Assembly (NCBI RefSeq): GCF_003851885.1
Contig: NZ_BHZE01000009.1
Location: 1 to 64,000, forward strand
From: Thermaurantimonas aggregans
GTDB taxonomy: Bacteria > Bacteroidota > Bacteroidia > Flavobacteriales > Schleiferiaceae
Reading direction: 5' to 3'
Length of the DNA: 64,000 nucleotides
Positions 1 to 10,300 of the stretch are shown piece after piece. How positions within the stretch are numbered: position 1 is the first letter of the stretch; every line of letters starts with the position of its first letter. A program made the translations under genes and the position numbers. Below the pieces are notes generated by a model. That model was given only the letters and a program-made list of their open reading frames with translations, was not told the DNA's origin and ran no database searches.

Positions 1-120
1 AAATTTTTGCCTCTAAATAAAATTAACACCCAAAATGACGAAAATGGATTTTATAAATCATTGTATAACAAATATTTATAATTACAACTAAGCAAAAAAT
101 AAAAAATCTGCGGAAGTCAG

Positions 121-157
121 GAAAAAATAAAAAACCTGGCGATCAATGCCAGGTTTT
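121..157 (-). terminator. Rho-independent terminator of glmS
   Basis: Read on the minus strand just after the glmS stop, a perfect 10-bp stem (131-140 with 148-157, AAAACCTGGC and its complement) with a 7-nt loop is followed by a T-rich tail. This is a textbook intrinsic terminator. The remaining bases 1-120 are AT-rich and show no gene. Confidence 0.85.
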
Positions 158-186
158 AAATCCACTTTAATTCAATCAAATCCGAA

Positions 187-2031
187 TTATTCCACTGTAA
201 CAGACTTAGCCAGATTTCTCGGTTGATCTACATTACAACCCCTTAGCAAGGCGATGTGGTAAGACAGTAGTTGCAATGGAATTGTATTGATTATGGGAGA
301 GAAGATGTTTTCAGTTTCAGGTACTTCAATGATGTGATCGGCTATAGATGCGATATCTTCATCATCGTGATTTACAATGGCCAAGATTTTTCCTTTTCGA
401 GCCTTTACTTCTTGAACGTTTGAGAAAATCTTATCGTATTGATCGCTCTTAGGCGCAATCACAATTACAGGCATGTTTTCATCGATCAATGCGATGGGTC
501 CATGCTTCATTTCTGCAGCCGGATAACCTTCAGCATGGATGTAGGAGATTTCTTTGAGTTTAAGAGCTCCCTCGAGCGCCACAGGGAAATTGTAACCCCG
601 ACCCAAATAAAGAGCGTTGTTTGAATCTTTATAAATCTCGGCCAAATATCTGGTAATCGGGTCACACTTAAGCGTTTCCTCTACTTTTTCAGGTATAGAG
701 TTTAGCTCTATCAATAAACGCATGTAACGCGATTCACTTAAGGTTCCTTTCATGTAGCCGAGCTTCAAAGCCATGAGGGCAAGTACGGTTATCTGCGCTG
801 TAAATGCTTTGGTAGATGCTACTCCAATCTCTGGGCCTGCATGTGTGTAGGCACCTGCGTGAGTTTCGCGGGCGATTGATGAACCAACGACATTACAAAT
901 TCCAAAAATCGTTGCCCCCATTGATTTGGCCAGCTTTACTGCTGCCAAGGTGTCGGCTGTTTCACCACTTTGGCTTATAGCAATTACCACATCTTTTTCA
1001 TTAATAAGCGGATTGCGGTATCTGAATTCAGAGGCGTATTCTACTTCAACGGGTATTCGAACCAAATCTTCGATCATGTACTCGCCAACAAGGCCTGCAT
1101 GCCACGAAGTGCCACAGCCGACGATGATGATACGGTTGGCGTTAAGAAACTTTTCTTTATACTCGTCAATACCGCGCATGTTAATAAGGCCTTGCTCAGG
1201 CAAGAGACGGCCTCTAAGAGTATCTCGAATAGAGCGCGGCTGCTCATAGATTTCTTTTAGCATGAAGTGTTCAAAACCACCTTTCTCGATCTGCTCGATA
1301 TCCATTTGAAGTTGTTGGATATATGGGTTGATCGGAAGGTTTGTTGAAATTTCTTTGATTACCAGAGGTGCACCTTTTTTAATTAAAGCCATTTCTCCAT
1401 CTTGTAAATACACCACCTTTTTGGTGTACTCTAAAAATGGGGTTGCATCGCTGGCAATGAAGTATTCGTCAGGTGCAAGCCCTATTACCAGAGGGCTTCC
1501 CATTTTTGCTACCACAATTTCATTTGGATTTCGCTTGTCGAAGACACAAATTGCATAGGCACCGATCACTTGATTTAAGGCTTGGCGTACAGCCATCTCC
1601 AGGGAGCAATCTTCAGCTTGTTGAATGTCTTCGATGAGATTTACGAGTACTTCTGTATCGGTTTCGCTGTAAAATTTGAATCCCCTGCTTAGCAAGGCTT
1701 CTTTAATGGAATGAAAATTTTCGATAATACCGTTGTGGATCAGAAATAAATTGCCCGATTGAGAAGTATGAGGGTGTGAATTCGTATCGCTCGGTTCACC
1801 ATGTGTAGCCCAACGAGTGTGAGCAATGCCCATTTTGCCATCGTGGGGGGCAACGTCCGATATGCTTTCGAGATCCGATACTTTTCCTTTTTTCTTGTAG
1901 TAATGAATTTCTTTACCGTTGTGAATGGCAATACCGGCAGAGTCATATCCTCGATATTCCAATCTTTTGAGACCTTTTATCAGGATGGGATAAGCGTCTC
2001 GATAACCTAAGTAACCGACTATTCCACACAT
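187..2031 (-). CDS. glmS: glutamine--fructose-6-phosphate aminotransferase (isomerizing)
   Basis: Makes glucosamine-6-phosphate from fructose-6-phosphate and glutamine, the first step towards UDP-GlcNAc for peptidoglycan and LPS; cytosolic. The 614 residues match the usual family length. The protein begins MCGIVGYLG, so Cys2 becomes the N-terminal nucleophile of the class II glutaminase domain (about 1-230). Two SIS sugar-isomerase domains follow (about 290-420 and 460-600), with the SQSGETADT phosphate-binding motif and the C-terminal end NLAKSVTVE typical of GlmS. It is last in a minus-strand operon behind the DUF4270 lipoprotein gene (6-nt gap) and the starch-synthase-like gene, and ends at a strong terminator. 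Confidence 0.98.
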   Translation of the reverse strand: MCGIVGYLGYRDAYPILIKGLKRLEYRGYDSAGIAIHNGKEIHYYKKKGKVSDLESISDVAPHDGKMGIAHTRWATHGEPSDTNSHPHTSQSGNLFLIHNGIIENFHSIKEALLSRGFKFYSETDTEVLVNLIEDIQQAEDCSLEMAVRQALNQVIGAYAICVFDKRNPNEIVVAKMGSPLVIGLAPDEYFIASDATPFLEYTKKVVYLQDGEMALIKKGAPLVIKEISTNLPINPYIQQLQMDIEQIEKGGFEHFMLKEIYEQPRSIRDTLRGRLLPEQGLINMRGIDEYKEKFLNANRIIIVGCGTSWHAGLVGEYMIEDLVRIPVEVEYASEFRYRNPLINEKDVVIAISQSGETADTLAAVKLAKSMGATIFGICNVVGSSIARETHAGAYTHAGPEIGVASTKAFTAQITVLALMALKLGYMKGTLSESRYMRLLIELNSIPEKVEETLKCDPITRYLAEIYKDSNNALYLGRGYNFPVALEGALKLKEISYIHAEGYPAAEMKHGPIALIDENMPVIVIAPKSDQYDKIFSNVQEVKARKGKILAIVNHDDEDIASIADHIIEVPETENIFSPIINTIPLQLLSYHIALLRGCNVDQPRNLAKSVTVE

Positions 2032-2037
2032 AGGTCT

Positions 2038-3354
2038 TCAGAATTTTGTGTAATACACTTTAATAATAGGTTTGAGGTCAGGGTTAGCATTGCCCACAAT
2101 CGCAGTTCGATTTGCTGTCGAAATGCCGTTTTGAGCTTTAATCGCGATTTTCAATGTTGAGGTGCTTTTTAAAATGGATTCAGACACTTGTCGTGTCAAA
2201 GTAATGGTGTAAGAAGCATATCGGAAGCGCCCTCTTGTTAAAACTCCTGAAAATTCAGGTGAAGTAAACGATTCGTCTTTGATCACCGTTTGTTTTCCTG
2301 TGCTATCAATGACTAAGGCTGAAACTCGAGGGGGCGATATGTGGTTGCCCTCTATACCCGGTTTAATAGGAAGAACAATTTCAAATTTATTGAGGACTAC
2401 ACCTGGCTGCCTCAGCAGTGAGAAATCGGTAAATTTCACAACGGTATATGGACCGTTCATTGCAGCTATGTAGGTGGTGGCTTCACCGTTTATTGTGTCC
2501 TGATTGAGTCTTATTTGACTACCTGAGTAATCGTTGCTAAATACATTAACGACTGCATTGATGGGCACAGGTGAATTGTCGCCTTGTAATCTAAAAGTTC
2601 TGAAAATGGTGTTGGTATCACTGTCTCTGAAGTACAATCGGATAGCCGTAGCTATTTGAAAGGGGTTGAAATACAATATAGAATTGCCGCTTAGCGCTTC
2701 CACATATATGCCTTTAAAGTAATTCATAAAGGCATCTTGGTTGGCAAAGTCAGAAGCATTCGTACGGGAATGGTCGATAATTGCAGTTTTGAAGAAGTCT
2801 TTGTCAAGCTTTATGATCAAGAGAGGGCTGATGGTGTCATTACCTCTCGGTACACGTGTATTCGGACGAGGCACTATGGTAGCTTCTCCTAAAAGCTGCC
2901 CTTTAGTAAACATGTGATTTGAATAATAGGTGGAGTCTAAGTAAAGGCGATCTTCCAGTTTGTACACTTTAATGTGCATAGGAACACTTGTATCGCCATA
3001 GTGGCCTAAATATCGAAGCGTAAGCTCGACAGAGTCTAATACAGCATTGGCAGGGAAAGTAGGGTTAATCTGTTCCAGTAAAAAATTTGTGGCAAATGCA
3101 CTTTTTGATTCTCCAAACTCTGAACTGTACAAGCGCCCAAGTAGCAATCTGCCAGTTAGGGAAGTTGGAATGGAATCGTCAAAACCGGTGTATGTTACAA
3201 ACGGAATGGAGTCAGTAAACAGAAAATCAGCCTTTTGATCTTGAATCTGATCTAATCCCAGAGAGCCAAGATCTTTTTCACAGCTGAAAAATAAAAAAGG
3301 ACACATGATGATGAGTGTCCTTTGCAGCAATTGTGCTTTGCGAATGTTTTTCAT
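2038..3354 (-). CDS. DUF4270 family lipoprotein
   Basis: Bacteroidota-specific lipoprotein of unknown function (438 aa). The N-terminus is a lipoprotein signal with lipobox LFFSC (Cys25), so export and lipid anchoring are expected. The rest is beta-rich, as in DUF4270, and ends in IIKVYYTKF. The ATG at 3354 shares one base with the upstream stop (TGATG), which suggests translational coupling with the starch-synthase-like gene; a TTG just upstream is a possible but less likely start. The position between that gene and glmS hints at an envelope or polysaccharide role, which is inference only. Confidence 0.85.
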   Translation of the reverse strand: MKNIRKAQLLQRTLIIMCPFLFFSCEKDLGSLGLDQIQDQKADFLFTDSIPFVTYTGFDDSIPTSLTGRLLLGRLYSSEFGESKSAFATNFLLEQINPTFPANAVLDSVELTLRYLGHYGDTSVPMHIKVYKLEDRLYLDSTYYSNHMFTKGQLLGEATIVPRPNTRVPRGNDTISPLLIIKLDKDFFKTAIIDHSRTNASDFANQDAFMNYFKGIYVEALSGNSILYFNPFQIATAIRLYFRDSDTNTIFRTFRLQGDNSPVPINAVVNVFSNDYSGSQIRLNQDTINGEATTYIAAMNGPYTVVKFTDFSLLRQPGVVLNKFEIVLPIKPGIEGNHISPPRVSALVIDSTGKQTVIKDESFTSPEFSGVLTRGRFRYASYTITLTRQVSESILKSTSTLKIAIKAQNGISTANRTAIVGNANPDLKPIIKVYYTKF

Positions 3355-4181
3355 CAACTTTCTACACTTTCTAATTTGTGTATTTGATCGTAATGTTCTT
3401 TAAAAAAAGACTCAAGGTCGGTTATATTATATAATTCGTACACATTAGCTTCTGGATTGATGCGGTCTTTAAGCTCTAATCCAGGAGGAGGTGGATTGAG
3501 ATAGGTATAAGTATCACAATAAGGCGCTGCCATGGCATAGAACTTTTCTACGTCGATCGGTTTATCTGCCGGAAAATCGATCGAAAGACCGTCGAAAGCT
3601 AAGATTTCAGCAAGTTGATTCGGCGTTTTTAGCACTTGCTGGTAGGGGAAAGTATATCGAGTGTAAACGATTTTGCTTTCTGCAAACAGAGGTTCGTTGT
3701 TGTAATACTTTTTGATGTACATAGGTATGAGTGCTGGCAGCCAGCCTGATATATGAATGATGTCAGGCGACCAGGCAAGTTTTTTTACTGTTTCAATTAC
3801 TCCTTTGCAAAAGAAAACAAAGCGCTCGTCGTTGTCGTCAAAAGGTTGACCTTCATCGTTGAAAAAAGTGTATTTTCTTTTGAAAAATTCGTCATTGTCA
3901 ATAAAGTACACTTGCATGCGCGCATGTGGCACACTTGCCACCTTGATGATAAGGGGCATGTCCATATCATTTACCACGATGTTGATTCCACTGAGTCGAA
4001 TGACTTCGTGTAGTTGGTGCTTTCTCTCATTAATGACCCCAAAACGCGGCATAAAAATCCGCACTTCATTACCGGCATCTATCATTTTTTTTGGGAGGCT
4101 GAGCGAAAGCTTAGAGAGTGGGTTTTCGGGTAAAAAAGGGGTGATCTCTTGTGAAATGTACAAGATGCGCTTTTTACTCAT
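3354..4181 (-). CDS. Truncated, degenerate glycogen/starch synthase-like protein (GT5 N-terminal half)
   Basis: A 275-residue protein resembling only the N-terminal Rossmann half of glycogen/starch synthase (GT5). It opens MSKKRILYISQEITPFLPE, like GT5 enzymes, but the K-x-GGL loop expected next is absent (it reads PENPLSKL). The usual HDW-type motif is replaced by DIIHISGW, and the whole C-terminal GT-B half is missing; full enzymes have about 480 residues. Catalytic glycogen synthesis is therefore unlikely. I chose the start at 4181 because the longer reading frame would run into divergent panC and its extra residues look non-coding. First gene of the operon with the DUF4270 gene and glmS. 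Confidence 0.8.
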   Translation of the reverse strand: MSKKRILYISQEITPFLPENPLSKLSLSLPKKMIDAGNEVRIFMPRFGVINERKHQLHEVIRLSGINIVVNDMDMPLIIKVASVPHARMQVYFIDNDEFFKRKYTFFNDEGQPFDDNDERFVFFCKGVIETVKKLAWSPDIIHISGWLPALIPMYIKKYYNNEPLFAESKIVYTRYTFPYQQVLKTPNQLAEILAFDGLSIDFPADKPIDVEKFYAMAAPYCDTYTYLNPPPPGLELKDRINPEANVYELYNITDLESFFKEHYDQIHKLESVES

Positions 4182-4232
4182 ACAAAGTACATTGGAAGTT
4201 TGAAAGAAAAGTACAGTATAACATAGATTGTG

Positions 4233-4240
4233 CAAAGGTA
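4233..4240 (-). promoter_or_regulatory. Candidate -7 box (TACCTTTG) for the starch-synthase-like operon
   Basis: TACCTTTG on the minus strand fits the Bacteroidota -7 consensus TAnnTTTG and lies about 50 nt before the chosen ATG at 4181. No clean TTTG -33 box is seen at the expected spacing, so this rests on one element. Confidence 0.4.
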
Positions 4241-4272
4241 CGAAGTATAGGTTACATAAAAAAACGAACGCG

Positions 4273-4280
4273 TAGATTTG
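4273..4280 (+). promoter_or_regulatory. Candidate -7 box (TAGATTTG) for panC-panD
   Basis: TAGATTTG matches TAnnTTTG 23 nt before the panC ATG, within the short divergent gap shared with the minus-strand operon. The -33 element is not clear. Confidence 0.35.
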
Positions 4281-4303
4281 TTCCGCATTTTCAATTTGTT
4301 TGA

Positions 4304-5167
4304 ATGATCTTAGCAAATACCTCAAAGCAGCTTAATGAGGCACTGAGCTCAGGAAGAAAACAGGGATTAAAAATTGGATTTGTACCCACGATGGGGGCAC
4401 TTCATCAGGGGCACGTTTCATTGATTGATAAGGCAAGACAGTCAACTGATGTGGTAGTTGTAAGTGTTTTCGTAAATCCAACGCAGTTTAACAATCCAGA
4501 GGACTTACAAAAGTATCCCCGCACGGTAGATGCTGATATTTCACTTTGCAAAACTTCAGGATGTGATGTGATGTTTTTGCCTGATGTATCAGAAATTTAT
4601 CCCGAGGGTTTACAGCTAACGAAAGTCGATCTTCCACTCGGAAATCTCGGCAAGGTGATGGAAGCGGCATACCGTCCGGGGCATTTCGAGGGGGTAATAT
4701 CAGTAGTATATAGATTGTTTTCAATCGTTCGGCCGGATGTGGCTTTTTTTGGTGAAAAAGACTATCAGCAACTTTTGATTGTCACTGAACTGGCAAAAAA
4801 ATATTTTCCCAATATTGTTATTCATCCAGTTGAAACTGTTCGACTTACAGATGGGCTCGCTTTAAGCTCCAGAAATCTGCGACTGGATGAACAGTCTCGC
4901 GCTCAAGCATCTCATATTTATCAAGGCTTCTTAAAGGTTAGAGATTTTCTCAATGACAATCTTTCATGGAATCAGGAAAATTGTTTTAAAATTTTTGAAA
5001 ATCACTTAAATAGGCATGCTCCTATTTTAAAAATTGAATACTTTTTGATAGCAGATCAGCGCAATCTCTTTCCTGCATCACCCACCACACCAAAAGAAGA
5101 ACTTAGAGCATTTGCCGCTGTTTATGCTAATAACATTCGATTAATTGACAATATGAAATTGTTTTAG
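4304..5167 (+). CDS. panC: pantoate--beta-alanine ligase (pantothenate synthetase)
   Basis: Joins pantoate and beta-alanine, using ATP, to make pantothenate for coenzyme A. The 287 residues fit the family. Visible motifs are the nucleotide-binding [10 protein letters not shown] near residue 28, [10 protein letters not shown], the FGEKDYQQL active-site block, and LSSRN of the adenylate-binding loop. Followed after 11 nt by panD, which supplies beta-alanine, so the two form an operon for consecutive reactions. Confidence 0.97.
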   Translation: MILANTSKQLNEALSSGRKQGLKIGFVPTMGALHQGHVSLIDKARQSTDVVVVSVFVNPTQFNNPEDLQKYPRTVDADISLCKTSGCDVMFLPDVSEIYPEGLQLTKVDLPLGNLGKVMEAAYRPGHFEGVISVVYRLFSIVRPDVAFFGEKDYQQLLIVTELAKKYFPNIVIHPVETVRLTDGLALSSRNLRLDEQSRAQASHIYQGFLKVRDFLNDNLSWNQENCFKIFENHLNRHAPILKIEYFLIADQRNLFPASPTTPKEELRAFAAVYANNIRLIDNMKLF

Positions 5168-5178
5168 AACTTTGCGCC

Positions 5179-5529
5179 ATGCAAATACAAGTAGTTAAAT
5201 CAAAGATACATAGGGTACGTGTTACAGGTGCTGACCTCAATTACATCGGCAGCATCACTATTGACGAGGAACTTATGAAGGCTGCCAACATTATTGAGGG
5301 GGAAAAAGTATCTATCGTAAATATCAATAACGGAGAGCGTTTAGAAACGTATGTAATTAAGGGCGTGCCCGGCAGTGGTGAGGTTACATTAAATGGGCCT
5401 GCTGCTCGCAAAGTTCAGAAAGACGATATTATTATCATCATTTCTTACGGAATCATGGATTTTGAAGAGGCAAAGAAATTTAAGCCTATTATAATCTTCC
5501 CTGACGAGACCACCAACAGACTCCGATAA
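5179..5529 (+). CDS. panD: aspartate 1-decarboxylase (pyruvoyl-dependent)
   Basis: Decarboxylates aspartate to beta-alanine for pantothenate synthesis. 116 residues, normal for the proenzyme. The self-cleavage site YIGS-ITID is present with Gly24-Ser25, where Ser25 becomes the pyruvoyl group. [10 protein letters not shown] and the ...[11 protein letters not shown] region also match PanD. Sits directly behind panC and 18 nt before the flippase-like gene. Confidence 0.96.
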   Translation: MQIQVVKSKIHRVRVTGADLNYIGSITIDEELMKAANIIEGEKVSIVNINNGERLETYVIKGVPGSGEVTLNGPAARKVQKDDIIIIISYGIMDFEEAKKFKPIIIFPDETTNRLR

Positions 5530-5547
5530 CTAAGTTTTTTAATCATT

Positions 5548-6561
5548 GTGAGCCGAATTCTATCCGTTTTTAAACAGATTTTAAGGGTCCTTTTTTTTGT
5601 TTCTATTGGTGGATTTCTTTTGTATTTAGCATTAAAGAATATAGATCTTTCAAAGCTTTGGTATGATCTGCTGAGTGCCCGATATGAATACGTCATTATC
5701 AGCATGATTTTGGGCTATCTCGCCTTTATATCGCGAGGTATTCGCTGGAATTATTTACTCGAACCGATGGGATACCGAGTGCCCGTTTGGAAGTCAATTC
5801 ATTCCATTTCGATCGGTTACTTAGCTAATGCAGCCATGCCTCGTGCCGGTGAAGTAATCCGTTGCACAGCTTTGCATCAGGCGACAAAAGTTCCAATCAA
5901 TCGCCTTGTGGGCACAGTAGTGGCAGAGCGAGTGGTCGATATGTTAATGCTTATATTGAGTTTGTTACTGTCTTTGATATTTAATGTTGGAAAAATAGTT
6001 GCTTTCTACAACCAGACTTTTAAGACAGATGCTTCACCAAAGGATGCTTCGCTTAGTCCCAAATGGTTTGTGTTTGGAAGTATCCTTTTACTTGGCATAA
6101 TAGTTTTTGCCTTCAAAAATAAACTCAAAGCTCTACCTATGATGAGTAAAATCAGAGAGCTGTGGGCTGGGTTCAGAGAAGGTATTTTTTCTGTAATGAA
6201 TACCCCGAAACGTATTCCATTTATATTACATACTTTGTTTATCTGGTTTTGCTACTATTTAATGGTTCATATTGTGGTATTTGCATTACCAGCTACTGCG
6301 CATTTATCACTTTCAGATTCGCTGTTTATTATGATAGTTGCTGGCCTTGGCATGCTGGTTCCTGCTCCTGCAGGTATTGGATCTTATCATTATGCAGTAG
6401 TTACAGGCATGGGTATTCTGGGCATAGCTGCCGATACAGGAATGGCGTTTGCCACCTTGGTACACACAGGTCAATTTATTATGACCCTTGTTGCTGGTTT
6501 TGTCAGTTTGATTGGCATGTACGTGTGGAAGAGCAAGAAATCTGTAGTTGCTGATTTTTAA
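5548..6561 (+). CDS. Flippase-like / lysylphosphatidylglycerol synthase-type integral membrane protein
   Basis: A 337-residue polytopic membrane protein of the UPF0104/LPG_synthase_TM family. It carries about eight hydrophobic segments and the conserved features RGIRW (about 64-68), PRAGEVIRC (about 101) and VPAPAGIGSYHYAVV near the C-terminus. Relatives include the membrane half of MprF and glycan-lipid flippase-like proteins; the substrate here is unknown. It starts at GTG (5548); an in-frame ATG is not available nearby. Distal gene of the panC-panD operon, without an evident metabolic link. Confidence 0.82.
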   Translation: MSRILSVFKQILRVLFFVSIGGFLLYLALKNIDLSKLWYDLLSARYEYVIISMILGYLAFISRGIRWNYLLEPMGYRVPVWKSIHSISIGYLANAAMPRAGEVIRCTALHQATKVPINRLVGTVVAERVVDMLMLILSLLLSLIFNVGKIVAFYNQTFKTDASPKDASLSPKWFVFGSILLLGIIVFAFKNKLKALPMMSKIRELWAGFREGIFSVMNTPKRIPFILHTLFIWFCYYLMVHIVVFALPATAHLSLSDSLFIMIVAGLGMLVPAPAGIGSYHYAVVTGMGILGIAADTGMAFATLVHTGQFIMTLVAGFVSLIGMYVWKSKKSVVADF

Positions 6562-6571
6562 AACCTGTAGC

Positions 6572-7252
6572 TCAAGGATTCGAAAGACTTACCGGAAGAA
6601 TTTTACCCTTAAAGAATTTATGCCCGTTTAAGAGAAACCATGTGACGAATTCAGCCATTTCAGCTGCAGATATGGGTGCCTTATAGCCTGGAAATGCTTC
6701 GCTGAGCATCTCTGTTTGTACAGCTCCAAAGGCAAGACCATTAAAGGTGTAACCAGTATCTTGAAATTCAGCTTGGAGACATTCAGTCAGAATAGTAACT
6801 GCTCCTTTGCTCGATGAATAAGCAGAAAGTCCGGGAAATTTCTGGCTACCATGTAGTCCTCCAATACTGCTTACGTTTACGATGTGTGCCTTGGGAGATA
6901 AATATTTTAGTGCTGTTTGTACGATTTGTACTATTGAAAACACATTGATTTGAAACACATCTGAAAAGTCCTGTTTATTCAGTAATGCGAACGGTTTATT
7001 GATTAAAAATCCTGCATTATTGAAGATTACATCTATTGAGCTGAGTTGAGAAAAAGCATCCTCGAGCTTAGTAATATCAGGATTTTTTAGATCGAAAGGA
7101 ATATGTGTAAAATTTCCTGTAATAATATAAATTTCATCTATTTCAGGCGTTTTTCTCGATAAATTAAGTACACGATGTCCTTTTTTGAGCAAGAGGTGAA
7201 TGGTTTTTAATCCAATTCCTCTTGATCCGCCTGTTACTACGATTGTTTTCAT
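6572..7252 (-). CDS. SDR family NAD(P)-dependent oxidoreductase
   Basis: Short-chain dehydrogenase/reductase of 226 residues. The Rossmann motif TGGSRGIG is at residues 7-14, NNAG in the middle, an SSIGG serine block, and the catalytic YSSSKGA. The substrate is not predictable. The start is MKTIVVTGG at 7252; the longer reading frame adds residues that run into the terminator hairpin of the preceding gene. Stands alone between the flippase-like gene (convergent) and the BNR protein gene. Confidence 0.88.
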   Translation of the reverse strand: MKTIVVTGGSRGIGLKTIHLLLKKGHRVLNLSRKTPEIDEIYIITGNFTHIPFDLKNPDITKLEDAFSQLSSIDVIFNNAGFLINKPFALLNKQDFSDVFQINVFSIVQIVQTALKYLSPKAHIVNVSSIGGLHGSQKFPGLSAYSSSKGAVTILTECLQAEFQDTGYTFNGLAFGAVQTEMLSEAFPGYKAPISAAEMAEFVTWFLLNGHKFFKGKILPVSLSNP

Positions 7253-7261
7253 ATCACTCAA

Positions 7262-7297
7262 TAAATAAAAAAGCCGCACCAAAAGTAGGTGCGGCTT
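7262..7297 (-). terminator. Rho-independent terminator after the BNR/type IX cargo gene
   Basis: Minus-strand hairpin with a perfect 10-bp stem (7271-7280 with 7288-7297, AAGCCGCACC and its complement), a 7-nt loop and a TTTTTTATTTAT tail. It lies between the stop at 7319 and the SDR start at 7252. Confidence 0.88.
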
Positions 7298-7318
7298 AAA
7301 AGTTTTTTGTTTATGCGG

Positions 7319-10300
7319 TTATTTTACAATTACGAGTTTGGAGCTGCCATTTAGTTGGGTATTTATATAAAGCTCCACGATGTATGTACCTGCTTTAAGA
7401 TCAAATACATCGATTTTGAGTGACTTGACTTCAGGATTTACTTGATCGAAGCGCATTCTCTTCACTGTTTTACCAGTCAAGTCTCTAGCCACAATTTCCA
7501 CAGTTGATGGCTGTTGTAGAGTCAAGTCAACACTTGTATAGCCATTTGCAGGGTTTGGATAGAGCGATAGAGATTGTTTTTGATTTTTTAGTGGTTCTTC
7601 GTTTGGCTCTTTTACGCTGATAGTTGCAAGGTTATCTGTGCGCATTATACCACGGCCATGTGTACCTGCATAAATGCGGCCAGAGAGCCAATTTCCTGTT
7701 TTCTTGTCAATGCCTACTTGCTGCTGACGGAGCATAAATACGGGCACATTGCCCATTCCGTCATTTTCACGTGTCCAAACGACGTTTGTGGCAGTGATAT
7801 CTGCAGTAGAATACACACCGTATTCAGTACCAACGATTACCTGATTTGGGTTTTGGAAGTTTATTACACTGGCATACACTGGAAATTTAGGCATGTTTCC
7901 ACCTTTAGCAGTGAATGTAGGCGATGCAGATAGTGCATTGTTGGAGTAGAAAATGTAATCCTGGTTTCCGTAGTTTCCGAGTGTAACTACCACTCTATTG
8001 GGGTTGTTAGGGTTGATCGAAATAGAGGTGATATATCTACCCGGGAAGGTGCGAATAGTACTTTGCTGAAGTGCGCGGTTTGTATTGGCGAAATCTGCAG
8101 TCACACTGTCACGAGCATTTTTGAGGTTTGTGAATCGAATTAGTTGACCGTTGTTAGTACCTACATATAGCACATCTCCATCATTAGATACTGCTAATGC
8201 TGAAACTTGAGTGCCAGCTCCAAAGTGTGCAAGACGCACCCAACGAGGAGTTTTTGTGAAGTCAAGAGCCTCGCGGGTCATAAACAATCCACCCACTAAG
8301 TTGGCTTGTGAATTTAAACCTACAAAGAACATAGATTGTACAGGGTCCTGAATTTTTATCGAATCCAGTGGTTCGAGATTTTGTGTTAAAGTGTAGGTGA
8401 ACTTCTGTTGCAATGTTTTGGATTCTACTTCAAGCTTTGAACCACTGTTGTAGCGCACATTACACATGGCAACTATTTCTGGTGTTACACCCTGTTTAAA
8501 GCGTACAGTAAACTCTCCGGTTTGTGCATTGAAGTTTCCACTTTCGATTAATGGGCTTGAGAGCACACCTTGTGCGTTCGATTTAATTGTGTCGAAGGCA
8601 ACTATGATTTTAAAGGTATTAGCTACAAAGATTGATGTTGCTTGAGGTCTTGGAAGCACTCCAGAGAAATCTCTTTTGTTTTGACCAAAACCAAGAGAAA
8701 GAACAGAAGGATTAGCCACAAACCAAACAGAATCCCAGCTAAAGGGGTCATTTCTGTTTTCCCAAAGCATAAAAGGTGTAACAAATGGAGCGAAGGCCGG
8801 GCTCAGAGTTGAACTTTGGTTATTGGGGTCCATCTTGGGGAAATCGTAGAACTCAAAGAAGGTGAGCCCACCTGTATTCGAACGACCTAAGATACCATAT
8901 TGCATGGCTTTAAACTGCACATTCTTGTCGAGCTGTGAAATTTCTGTATAACCCCCATCTCCATCGCGATTTGAGCCGCGGAATTCGATGCTGGTAGTTC
9001 TATAGCCTGACTTAGGTGTATTTCCTTCTAAGTTCACGTAAATAGTACCATTGTCTTGGGTACCACCCATTACTTCACCGTCAAAAGAGTAAGAAACTGA
9101 GTAAAATTGGGTTGTAATATAACCGATATTTACCTCTGTCCAGGTAAAGCCATCGTCTGTTGAGCGGAAGACGCCACCGTCATTGGTGGCGTAAACGATT
9201 GTACCGTTAAGGCGATTGCCCACCAGCCTGTGTTGATCTACGTGTACGTAATAAGGGTTATTTGGTGATTTAAATGAAGAAGAGATTTGAGACCATCCAC
9301 CGGTGAGAGACCACTCCCATAGATGTAATCCACCGACGAAAATTTTATCTCTGTTAACGGGTGAGACGGAAAGCATCATAGCAAACTGACCCTGATCGAT
9401 GGGATTAAAAGTCGTAGAGCGCTGGCCAATAACTGTCCAGGTTTGGCCCTTGTTTGTACTCCGATATGCCCTTTGAAAGTTGCGCTGGACATCACAAGTG
9501 ATCACGTAAACATAGTTGGGATCTTGTGGTGATACAGCCACAATTGATCTTTCGCCATTATCTACGGGAAGATCATTCGGGCCAGCTTGATTGGAGGGCT
9601 TTGAAATCTCCGTCCAGTTGTTTATTCCATCGGGTGAATAGAAGGTACGCATACCGATGCTAGCCCATACTCCTCCATCTTTGTCTTGTGAGAGGTCAGT
9701 ACAACGAATTGTACCTGTAGGTCCTGATATGGGGTTTGTCCAAGTTTGGCCTCCATCGGTTGAATATCTCAAACCTCTATTTGTTCCTACCAAAATTCCA
9801 TCGGGATATCCTTTGAGCGGAACCATAGCACCTACTGCTACCCAGTCTGCTCCAGTGCTATTAGGTGTAGGTACAGTGGATGGTAGCTGAGTAAAAGTAA
9901 GTCCGCGATCGGTTGATTTAAAAATCCCCTGTCCAAGAATACCACCAGCCCCTGTACCAAAGGGTGAGTAATACATGCTCTCGCCGGTGCCGTAGTAAAT
10001 GTTTCCGTTTTCAGTCTGACAAATGGATACAACGGCCAGATTTTCTTGCATGATGTTGACAGGAGTCCAACTTACACCTGCATTGGTTGAACGATAGAGA
10101 CCTCCACTTACTCCTCCGGCAAACATTAGGCTTGCATTGTCTTTATCTTGTAAGAATGCCCTTGTACGACCACCTATGTTATCAGGTCCCATTTCTACCC
10201 AAGTTAGGCCAAGAGATGTTGTCCTCTGCATGAATTTTTGATGCTCGAGCATGGCTTGAATTTCATCAGCTGGATTTACCTCACCGGTAATCTGATTTGC

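Noticed and set aside
4182-4325. 48-residue extension of the starch-synthase-like gene
   Set aside because: It overlaps the start of divergent panC and would cover both promoter candidates.
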